From NCBI GenBank assembly GCA_028015205.1, contig CM051511.1:32108001-32172000 (forward strand): a DNA stretch of 64,000 nt, in the 5' to 3' direction. The number at the start of each line of letters is the position of its first letter. Within the stretch, counting starts at the first letter, position 1. Position numbers and translations under genes: made by a program. The notes under the pieces were generated by a model. The model saw only the letters and a list, made by a program, of their open reading frames with translations. It searched no databases and was not told the DNA's origin. Positions 42,001 to 54,000 of this stretch are shown here, piece by piece. The stretch comes from Mytilisepta virgata. Its lineage: Eukaryota > Mollusca > Bivalvia > Mytilida > Mytilidae.

Positions 42001-45000
42001 GAAATGTCGTGGTGAGGTGCGTTTGAATCCCATCTATTATATTAACCAGGGTTGACAGTTATAAATGTATGTACCAAGGCGTGCATGGAATTTTCCACAA
42101 ATACAGACTGGCAACAAAACTATAGCGAGTTACTCTGAATGTGCCTTTAATCCCAAACCTACCTATATTGTACATTTTATCCTCAACGACATCAAAAAGA
42201 AACAAAAGAACTTTTCATGTCAACACGTTGCATGTCGTTTGTCTGGTAAATTAAATTGAACGATAATAGTAAGCAATGAGGTCAAGTAAATGTGGCAATA
42301 CAAGTCTATGGCGCGGCATATGCGTCACAAATATTTAAGCATAAATCGATTTATGCCTAGGCATAAATACTTATGGTTAGCCTTAAGTCGATTTATGCCT
42401 AGGCATAAATACGTATGGCTATCCATAATTCGATTTATGCCTAGCCATAAATCTATTTATGGTTAGCCATAAATATTTATGCCTAAGTATTTATGCCTAG
42501 GCATAAATCGATTTAAGGCTAACCATAAGTATTTATGCCCAGGCATAAATCATTTGGCTCAAGACCTGCAATGAACTTTGACCTGAGGGATACAAAAGAA
42601 GTCCATTAAAAAAATTATAATTGCACCATGATATATGGACCTACTGTAACAAAACCAACCATGATAACTGAATAACTAGTATTGTTTTAAAGGCGTATTT
42701 ACCTGAGACATTTGACATAGAAATATTGAAAGGATTAAATGAATAAAACCAAGAAATTTTTTATTCTACATGGAGAGCATGAAAGAGGTACATTTTACTT
42801 TGCGGAAGGAGACTTTTTTACCATGGCTCGTGATTTCTGAAATTACGGAAAAAGTAGACTGACTTCACACCCCGAGATTTTAACTGGATATGTGCCATTG
42901 TATGGCGATCGTTTTGAGCCATCTCCCATGTTTCAACGAAACGTACAGACTTAATGGCAGCCTATTATTTCATGACTTCTGTAACAGGAAAACAATTGCG
43001 CGGCTTGACCCATTTATGCATAGGCATAAATAAATATTTATGACGCACATACCGCCTCATCAATGACGATAACAAAGCCAATATGCGATTAATTTGTACA
43101 TATGCGATCTCTGTGAATAATACTCCTGAATTCTTAAAAATAATGTCTAAATACTCGTTGAATATCTGAGGAAAGCATTTGTATTGTGTGTGAAATAACA
43201 TGGATACCCTTAAATGTCCACCATAATTATCACCATCTGACGCAGGCTCAGAGTAGAACTTTAGATTCCGGGTTAAAAGTCCCACTTCCGCTCTCATGTC
43301 CACATTCTTGTAAATATTTCCATAATGAGTAAATTCAAGTGTTTCTTAAAATTAAGAAAAAAGAAACATACAAAAACTGTGATATACATGTTATTAGTAT
43401 AAACTTGAAAATTCTGCCGCACTCAAATATACATGTATACGTGTTACAGTGTTAGAGAAATCGGATCTGAATTGATATTAAATTCTATAGATTCTATAAA
43501 TTTTTGCATGGGAATTCCCGCAGTTTATTTTACCTTTATTGGAAAGATAAATCAGAGAAGTTCCGAAATGGCGTTCATGTAAACAAAATACCTAGCAACG
43601 GCATTTTCTTGAAAATCATAGGAGAAACAGATTCTCCTTCAATTTACTCTTGAGTTATGGAATTTCTCTACCCTCGATAGTTAAATTTTAGACATTAACA
43701 CGCTCGCTAAAAGCTAGCGTGTTGAACATCAAAATTGAACTATCTCGGATACTCACTCGTACCAGAAGGAGAATCTATATATTTCGCTTTAACACCGAAA
43801 CATACTAAAAGAGCATAATACAAAATGCTGGTATTTCTACAGTTAAACGTTTAAATAAAAATAATTCCAATACGATTTGTATTTTTTTATTTTGATTGGT
43901 CGACAACGTGATGTCTGAGATCTTTTTTACCCAGATAAATGCCGTTATGCGTTTGATTTTTTTTACTAAAATCAATTCGTGATTTAGGTAAATTTTTAAC
44001 ACTGAATTAAGGTTAATTTCACGTGAGTGTGTGGGGGGCCTCGGTAGCCGAGTGGTCTTGGTACTTCGTCATGACTACTAATGATCACTAGCCCGTCAAC
44101 GCTGAGGTTGCGAGTTCGAATCTCACCTGTGGCGGAGTGTGTTCGACTCTGATCTTAATTGACAAGGATTGGCAATTTTCCTACCGAATGTCGGTGGTTC
44201 TGTCTGGGTACTCCGGCTTCCTCAACCAATAAAAACTGGCCTCCTCGAAATAGCCAAATGTGCTGAAAACGGCGTAAAACCCCAATTAAACAAACAAACA
44301 AAGCGTGAGTGTGAGATACTATTATGTGAATACCACGTAAACATATTTTGCCCGCGTCATCAGTTAAAGTTATGCGTTGAAACTGGTACTCATTTTAAGA
44401 ATTACTGTATAATGTTTATAGCTTTCTGTCTTACCGTTAATTCTTATTTCTTTGTTGGTACAGTCGTTACATTGAATTATCTTTCTGACTTCAGCTTGTT
44501 TCCAATCAAAGTCAGTAGATGTTATAACAATGTCGTCACCTAAAACAGAGATCATACTTTCTGACCTCAGCTTGTTTCCAATCAAAGTCAGTAGATGTTA
44601 TAACAATGTCGTCACCTAAAACAGAGATCATACTTTCTGACCTCAGCTTGTTTCCAATCAAAGTCAGTAGATGTTATAACAATGTCGTCACCTAAAACAG
44701 AGATCATACTTTCTGACCTCAGCTTGTTTCCAATCAAAGTCAGTAGATGTTATAGCAATGTCGTCACCTAAAACAGAGATCATACTTTCTGACCTCAGCT
44801 TGTTTCCAATCAAAGTCAGTAGATGTTATAACAATGACGTCACCTAAAACAGAGATCATACTTTCTGACGTCAGCTGTTTTCCAATCAAAGTCAGTAGAT
44901 GTTATAACAATGTCGTCACCTAAAACAGAGATCATACTTTCTGACTCAGTTTTTTCCGATCAAAGTCAGTAGATGCTATAACAATGACGTCGCCTAAAAT

Positions 45001-48000
45001 AGAGATATTATTCTTTGAACACTTTTAAAAACTCGTAATCAGTAAGTTTATTTTTTATGTTAGTAAAATTTATCCAATGTCAAGAATGTCAATTTGACAT
45101 TTAAATAAAAATGAAAAATTTAAGATTTGCTTACCGTCTTTCCATGACGTGATGTCATCGAGAAGTGTTAATTTCGGATAAAGATTGTCTTCTCCTTGTA
45201 ATACCACTAGCTTAACATAATTATTTTCTTGACTGATTCCATCCACGTGACTTTTTATTATTACTCCTATATCACCAAATATGTTAGTTGCTGTTCCATC
45301 CGATACCATTACCCCGTCTATCCTTTGGTAGGTCTCTACGGTTGAGCTATAATCTCCTGTAAATATTATGCCAAAGTCAATAGGTGAAATTTTGGCAGTA
45401 CAGGGGGTAAAAAACTTTGAGGTGAAAGCAATGCAGAATCCTCGAGTTTTATCATTGACTTCCATTATATAAGTGAAGCATTTTATTGCCGATTTAATCA
45501 AAATCTATATCATCGTTATAAACAAAACTTTAAATGTACATTTCTGGCATATATAAATTACTTCATATTTTGTCAGGACAAAGTTTTATTACTTGGTTGG
45601 ATAACAAACTTTAAATTAAATGTTCCTAGAAATATGATTTGTTTTCACCTCAATAATGGTTTATTAAACATTCCACCAGTGCAAATTGTGGAATCTGATT
45701 GGTTACTTGTGAATGATGATGCTTCCAAAATAACCCCTATATTTCATCATTCATATGTACACTCCCGAATCTAAAACAAAAATGACATATACTTGGAATA
45801 GCCGCACATGGCGAGTCGTACCGCCTATATCTACGTTAGGAGTCATTGTGATCGTCCAGACAGGTTGAATGTTACGCTCATTGATTATTAAAGAATATTA
45901 TATGACCATTTCCATACTGAGATATTTGTTTCGGCCCATTAAGCATGCAATATCCCCTGTATTACATAACGTATCCATATCATCCTTAGACTCCCATACC
46001 GGGCCGAGGGCTTGCCCGATATTCGATATATGTCCAGGTATGATATCCTGTCCGATATAGACTACGCCGTGTATCAATCTGTTATATTATACTTTTACAT
46101 TTTTACTGCTTTATTTATCTATGTTATTTAAGCCGGTCCATATAATGTTATATGGACCGGCTGTACATTATATGGAACGCCTCGTTTTAGCGAGATCGAT
46201 TAAATTCGATTAAATCCCAGAAAAATATAATATAACAAATAGTTCATGACACATCGGGTCAAATGTCAGTATATGGACCGGTTGGCTTCGCTTCGGTCTA
46301 CATATTTTTTATCGGGCGACCAACCGGTCCATATACTGCAATATGATCCTCAGTGTCATGAACTATTTGTTAAATGGCATACTGGCTAAGTAAGTATTTC
46401 CAAACGTATGGCCATATCAACCGGACCACGTGACGGATCTGCACTGATAGAGTAATTATTGGATATTAGCCTGAAGTGTGCAAATATTGATACATGTAGT
46501 TTATTTCAGTTCGTTACACATGCAAAAACCACCATATGTAGCTCAAAGCATATGATAGATAAATATATTACCTTTCTTTGTTACAAAAGCGTATGCACCA
46601 GGATATTTTACACCCCTAACCAGAGCTGATGCTGCTGGGTCTCCATATCCAAGCTGTGCTACATAATTTTCAAATTCCGACAAATCTAAGGGTTTACTTT
46701 TGTCTATTTTTCTCAAAACAGCAAACGCAACAATATCACCATCTGGGATTACTGCAATAATATATATGTATCTTGGTATATTCTATAAGTACTAATAAAC
46801 CAACTACAAATTGTCTGTTCGGTAGATTGAAAAATAATATTTGAACAAAACCCCTAGAGTATTGTTGAAAAAAATGTCCTTATGAGTAATCAATGACGTA
46901 TATATGTAATCGGTTAAAGAGACTGTTTGTAATTTTCGCGTCAGTGTCGCAGTGGAAATTTCGTATATTTTTAAAGGACAAATTTCCCACGATTGCCTGT
47001 TAATTTTACGAGTATGTCTTTCGTTAATCTTTGTTTTGTCTTTTTCCGGATATTTTTAAAGATTAGATAATAAGAAAATTTTATTACATGTATATACTTA
47101 TCTACTAGTGGGAATTAAGCTTACGTTTATTCAAATTACCATGGAGATTAAGTTTAATCCTCCAACTTGTTTAAAAAGAGAGACTTTGTTTTAATTTGGT
47201 AGAATCGGATACAGATTAACATGATTAATGAAGTAAACGGACACCGTTTGACGACCGGAGTCCAAATTAAATGTTTTCATTTGTCAAATTGTCCCATGGC
47301 GCGAGTAAGATGACAAATTTGGTTTTAAATTTAGTTTAATGTTAATGGTTTTGAGCAGACATTTAAGCCAATGTTACAAAAAGTAACAAAAACACCAATA
47401 TAGGGACATGCTTGATAATTATATAACAGGTTAAATTTATGCATTAATTCTATGGTATACAGTTCGGGACTGGTTCAATTTAAACACGAGGCTGGCAAAA
47501 ATGTTATTAGGTATACACGTTAGCTTAATTTATTATTTCTTAATGATTAGGAGACGGATTGATAAAATCAGGCTTGTTAATGATTAGAAGACGGATTGAT
47601 AAAACAATCTTGTTAATGATTAGGAGACGGATTGATAAAACTAGGCTTGTTAATGATTAGGAGACGGATTGATAAAACCAGGCTTGTTAATGATAAGGAG
47701 ACGGATTGATAAAACTAGGTTTGTTAATGATTAGGAGCCGACTGATAAAACCAGGCTTGTTAATGATTAGGAGACGGATTGATAAAACTAGGCTTGTTAA
47801 TGATTAGGAGACGGATTGATAAAACTAGACTTGTTAATGATTAGGAGACGGATTGATAAAACAATCTTGTTAATGATTAGGAGACGGATTGATAAAACTA
47901 GGCTTGTTAATGATTAGGAGATGGATTGATAAAACCAGGCTTGTTAATGATTAGGAGAAGGATGGATGGACCAATTTTTGTTTAACGTCCAGTGGCAACT

Positions 48001-51000
48001 AGGTGCATATCAGGACGAGAACATGTTGATATGACAATGAATATGATCCATCCTTTGTACTAGACCGACATGCTGAGTTGGATGTTTAATGTGCTAGCTC
48101 ATGAGGTAACTGTCCACAGGAAGACATATCACCTCACTCGGACACGTTTTACGGACTCCGAGCTGAGTTTGCTCTTACTCCTAGATGCCCCGTGCTTGGC
48201 CGAGAAGCATCAAATATCTATTTTAATGTCTTTGGTTTGACCCGGCCGGGAATCAAACCCCTCGAGGCAAGCACGCTACCACGAGACCAAAAAAATATAT
48301 GACTGTTTTAAACTGTTAGTTCAAATCGTTTTACATAGAAAAAAGTAGTTGCTGTTTTCATTATCAAAATACTGATTTGCTTAAAATTTAAACTGATGAA
48401 AGTGTGATAATTTAACTCATATTACAACATACAGTCAACGAAATCTTTGAAGTCTTGGATATTACTGATAGCTTTGTTTTTGGTTGTAGAAAAAACAAAA
48501 TAATCTTCTGTTATGAGTTGCCCTGTAGTCGGATGGATATGGTATACCAACAAAGCCTTTTCGTCCCATGGTACATCCGCAGTATTCTGAAATTGTTATT
48601 ACAACAATCATATTTCAGAAATAGATGAATGAGTGAATGAATTATCATCTAAATTCCAGTGGCAATAATTATATGCATATCAAGACGAGAACATATTGAT
48701 ATGATATAAATATAAACCCTGCTTTGAACTAGACCGAAACATTGAGCCGGATTTTTAACGTGCTAACTCACAAGGAAACAGTCTGCAGGAAGACATACCA
48801 CCGAGCCCAGAAAAAATATATTGACTCCGAGCCGACTATTTCGTTGCTCTTACTCCTAGATGCCAAGTGCTCCGTGGAGAAGCAGCAAATACCGATTTTA
48901 ATAACCTTGGTTTGACCCGGAAGAGGATCGAACCGGCGAACTTCCGCACTCGGGTCGAGCACGCTACCACGAGTCTACCAAGACTGACTATAATTCAGAG
49001 AATCTACTTCTAGACAAATTGAAAATTAGAAATACCATTAAATTTTGACGTTCTAAAAAGGGGAGAGATAGTAAGTAGAGTCAAGATCACAATTAAGTAT
49101 CGCCATAGGCATAAGTTCATCAATCAATTATTAACTAAACTTGTCCCTCCTTCAATGTTGTTATATCATCTGGATTGGCAGACTTTTTACCGGTATTAGA
49201 CGGTGTATCAAACGGTTTTATCTGTTGTTTTGTTCTACTGATAAAGGACGCCAGCATTTAGTAAACATAACCATATTCTAGAGTTGATGTTACTTTTTTA
49301 GTTTATTATGGAAACACCAACTCTTTGGATTTACTATGGAAAGAGGCTTCAGCACGAGACACTATCTTAATCGATTATATGACCTGTATGACGGAAAGAT
49401 ATGCCGTAGACACCATATCTTTATATTAAGCAAAATGAAAAGGATGATTATAACTGAGTGTCACTGTAATTTCTTCATTTAAGAATTGAATGCTTCATCT
49501 TTGTAGTAAAGTCAATCAATACCAAAGGGATATTCGAAGGAGGGAAAAATCGAAACAACTGATCAACTCCGGAGAACAACGAAGACAACACCAAAACAAT
49601 ACATGCACTACAATTAAAAACAAAAAACATATGAACAACATGGAACCCACCAAAAAAAATCGGGGACAGAATCAGGTGCTCCGGAAGAGTAAGCCGTCTC
49701 TGCTTCCTATAGGACACTCGCTATGTTGCCCATGTCAAATCCGGTATGAGGAAGGGATAACATCAATGGAACAGGTCCATTTTCATTTGGGAAACGGTAA
49801 AAGTTTTATCGGGGTGTAAACGCCTTGACCGAAGCACATTTTGTGTGAAGCGCAGAAGCTATGGTCTATCACAAGTTCACAATAAAAAATGTAGTATATA
49901 TGATCGATTCAATTCAAATTTTATGACGTCCCATTATTTTGAATTTATATTATCGGGTTTTATGAATGTGTTTCAATATCATGTTGTTTATCGATACAAT
50001 AGACAAGAATAACTGGTCATCCGTGTATTATCGCCCAGAGATGTAAGGGCATTCTGTCATGTGTAAATACATGTATTGAAGCTATACAGGCGTAATATTA
50101 CATTGTTTTATATTACAGTCAAATCTGTATATAAAGGGCAACTAAGAGACCTGACAAAAGTGCCCTTTATGAGCAGGTGCCCTTTATAGAGAGGTTAATG
50201 TTATATACATTGCTCATAAATGGGACTTTTTCATGGTGCCCTTTACAGACTGTGATTTGCTATATAGAGGTGCCCTTTAGAGCAGGTTTGACTGTACATT
50301 ATAGAGTGACAAAAACGTAAACAAACTTAGTTACTATACTGTTGTCAAGTCATTAAAGATGGCTTTTTTGGAATCCATATTGATTCACCCATAGGGTATT
50401 TGCATCGGAAATAAACACATTTATTCTAAAACTAGTTGTTGGCATAATACGGGTTATGTTCTTTTCGTTTAATTTATGATGGCATGATACTAAACCTCTA
50501 CCGGGTGGGATTGTGGCTGATTTTCTATATGATATAGACATAATCTTTCGATCAGTTTAATTGAGGTGTGGAGCTGGCATGCCAGTAACTGTTAGTATAC
50601 CTTTGTTAATATATATTGATCATCGTCATTTTGCGTAGTTCCTTCTGTTACCTTTTGATCATCGGACTCGGCCATCTTTTGAACTGAGTTTTACTGTGTG
50701 TATTCCACATTGGCTAGAGGTATAGGGGGAGGGTTGAGATCTCACAAAACATGTTTAACCCCGCCGCATTTTTGCGCCTGTCCCAAGTCAGGAACCTCTC
50801 GCCTTTGTTAGTCTTGTGTGTTTTTTTTAATTTTGGTTAATTTTTATGTTTCGGAGTTAAGTGTGCCGTACATTTTGCTGAACTAGTATACATTATTGTT
50901 TAGGGTCTAGCTGAAGCCTACCTCCGGGTGCGGTATTTTCTCGCTGCGTTGAAGACCTATTGGTAGCCTTGAGCTGTTTTCTGCTCTTTGGTCGGGTTGT

Positions 51001-54000
51001 TGTCTCTTTGATATATTCCCCGTTTCCATTCTTTATTCTATCAGATATTATCATGTGCCAGGGGTAGTTCAGCAAAGAATACAATCGACACGTAACACAA
51101 CTGGGATCGTATCGAGGTCAATTCTCCGAGTTTAGGAGCCTTGTCAAGTTTACGAATCAAACAACAGACAAATCTAAAATTCCCCCAAATAAGATCCCTA
51201 TCAAATACCTGTCCGAGTACGACCAACGCCAATGCCCCGGTAGTATGCAGGTGTACTGATACCAAGTCGCAACTTCCTTATTCAGGAAACGGTGGATTAG
51301 TCAAGATATCGAATTGATCATTTCCCAATATACAACTTTTTACAATGTCCTAGTTACAACTCGTGTATATTGCCTTATTCGGGTTTATATACAATGTCCT
51401 TGCTACAATTCACGTAGGGGCCTCGGTGGCCGAGTGGTCTAGGTAGTTCTTCATGACTACTAATGATCACTAGCCTGTCAACGCTGAAGTTGTGAGTTCA
51501 AATCTCACCTGTGGCGGGGTGTGCTCGACTCCGATCTTAATTGACAAGGATTGCCAATTTTCCTACCGAAGGTCGGTGGTTCTCTCCGGGTACTCCGGCT
51601 TCCTCCACCAATAAAAACTGGCCGCTGCGAAATAGCCAAATGTGCTGAAAACGGCGTAAAACCCCAACTAAACTAACCTAAACAAACAATTCACGTATAT
51701 TGCCTTATTACAATATCCCACTTACAATTTCCCTGTATGTTGCCTTATTCAGGTTTACATACAATTTCCCAGTTGCCACTCCCAGTATATTGCCGTATTC
51801 GGGCATAAATACGCTAACAATCCTTGTTCATGTTTGTTTATACCCATATTTATCTATCGTATCCTATCCTTACTTACCAGTGAAGTATTCACTTCACATG
51901 CCAAGACAGACTGATCAAAAAATGAAATTCTCCGCCTTTTATAGCCAAAAATATAGTCCCGAAACCAAAATAATCTCTAAACAAAGTGAATCATCAAAGT
52001 GTTTGAAATAACCGATTCAATATTTGCAATGCATTCCGAATTGACAAAATAATCCATACCGTTATTTATTCCCGTATTTACTTTACTATCAAATTATTGG
52101 AAATAAAAATAAAATGCAGTTATTGAAGGTATCAGATAATTATCCATAGTTGGTTACAATATATTATTAAATACAGAGGTATCCAGACTATAAAAGATCA
52201 TGGCCAACAATTATATTTACTAAAGAAGGAAAATGAATTAAACCAAAAACTCTAAAACGGGCATTGTATAGACTTACTTTTTCTATCTCGTTGTTTTATA
52301 AGGCCTATATGAAAGTAATTTGGGTATGCATTATACCATTTCCGAAATTTGCCGAAAATTTGTAATTACAATGTATGGAACATGCGGTACAGTTGCAATA
52401 GTCACGTGTTTCATTATGTTCTGGATAATTTAGTCATTAACACTCACCAACTGCGCTACCAATGCAGAACCATCTTCTACTGTTGGTTTGTAAGCTGTTT
52501 TAGTTAGTTTTGTCCATGAAAGTTTTTCCTCTCCATGGATTTCTAAAACACCTCCATTCTGCACATACAGTCCTTTATCAAAACCAAAGTCGTCGATATC
52601 AGCGATATCACCTATCAATAAGAAATCAGCTATCAATAAGTTACTACTTTCGCCGATTAAAATCCTAAAATAAAGGGAATGTTATGCGCCTGTCCGAATT
52701 CAGGAAAGTATGATCATGAATGTCTTTGTCTCGGTTAACTTTAGTTTAACTATTGATTATTTAATATTAGATATAACGCGTCATTTGATTGGTCAATTTT
52801 TTTCGTCTATCATATCATAGACTAAATTTTCGTTTTCACGATGACGTCATTAAATGGAATCCCAGCGTTTTAGACGTCAAAATATTCGTTGGAATTAAAT
52901 TATAAGGATTGACTGTAATTCTGTTTTCAGTCTATTCGAAATAACCTCAATGCACATGCTACGCGGATTATTTAGTGTGCACCACGTGATTGAGGTTATT
53001 TCGTCCTAGACTGAAAACAAATTACGGTCAATTCTTTAATATTCTGACATGATATTGTACCGCTGGACATAACTACTCAAGATGTACTTTAAGACCATTC
53101 AGGTCTTGTGGCATGGTGTTGTTTTTCACCACTTAAGACTATGTTTTGACCTCTGGATGTTTGTTTTATTATACACTTGAACTTGTTATTTTGTGCTTTC
53201 CTTTTAACTTCACTCACTTCCGTGTTTCCTCACATAATCAATTAAGTCCATACAATTAGAAAAACAGAGACAGTAGAATTACTGACCAGTGGTGGAGTTG
53301 GCCAGTTTTCGTGAGTTACCGATTTTTAAACTAGAACTGTGAAAGACCTAACTGAGTGATATCAAAGCGTGAGAAAATTTTTTTCGTCAAATCAGGGATC
53401 ATACAATACTATCCGTTCCTGATTTTATGAATCAAAATTTTGATTTTATGAATGAATATTTGGATTTTATGAATGAATATTTGGATTTTATGAATCAATT
53501 TTTGGATTTTATGAATCAATATTTTGATTTTATCAATGAATATTTTGATTTCATGAATAACTATTTTGATTTTATGAATCAATATTTTGATTTTATGAAT
53601 CAATATTTTGATTTTATGAATGAATATTTAATTGTTATGAACAATTATTTGTTTTTTATGAACAAAAACTCATTTATGAACATATATTTATGTTTTATGC
53701 ATATATAATTTATTTTAGGAATACATATTTTTTTATTTATTGAATATATATTTTGTTTTATGAACAAATATTAGTTTTTATGAACAATTATTTAATTTTA
53801 TGAACATATATTTTGTTTTTTGTGAATATTGCACACGTCATACAGATGTTAATTTCCTGATAATTTGTTTTATTAAAATGCATTACCAATGAAGGTGATT
53901 TTTTGATCTTTGGTTAGACGACAATCTTCTCCTCCCATGTGCATTTCTCCTTCAATGTTTATCCAATGAACTTTAACCTCCTTTGGAAAAAGATCCCATA

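Noticed and set aside
44033..44140. Functional tRNA gene
   Set aside because: A and B boxes are present, but the acceptor stem does not pair and the same head plus body recurs at 51415: a SINE.
45357..45501. Upstream part of the minus-strand frame before exon 6
   Set aside because: The acceptor at 45357 joins exon 5 in phase and restores the family alignment; the upstream codons do not.
53427..53708. FDFMNQY-repeat open frame
   Set aside because: By-product of the 21-bp minisatellite in intron 2.
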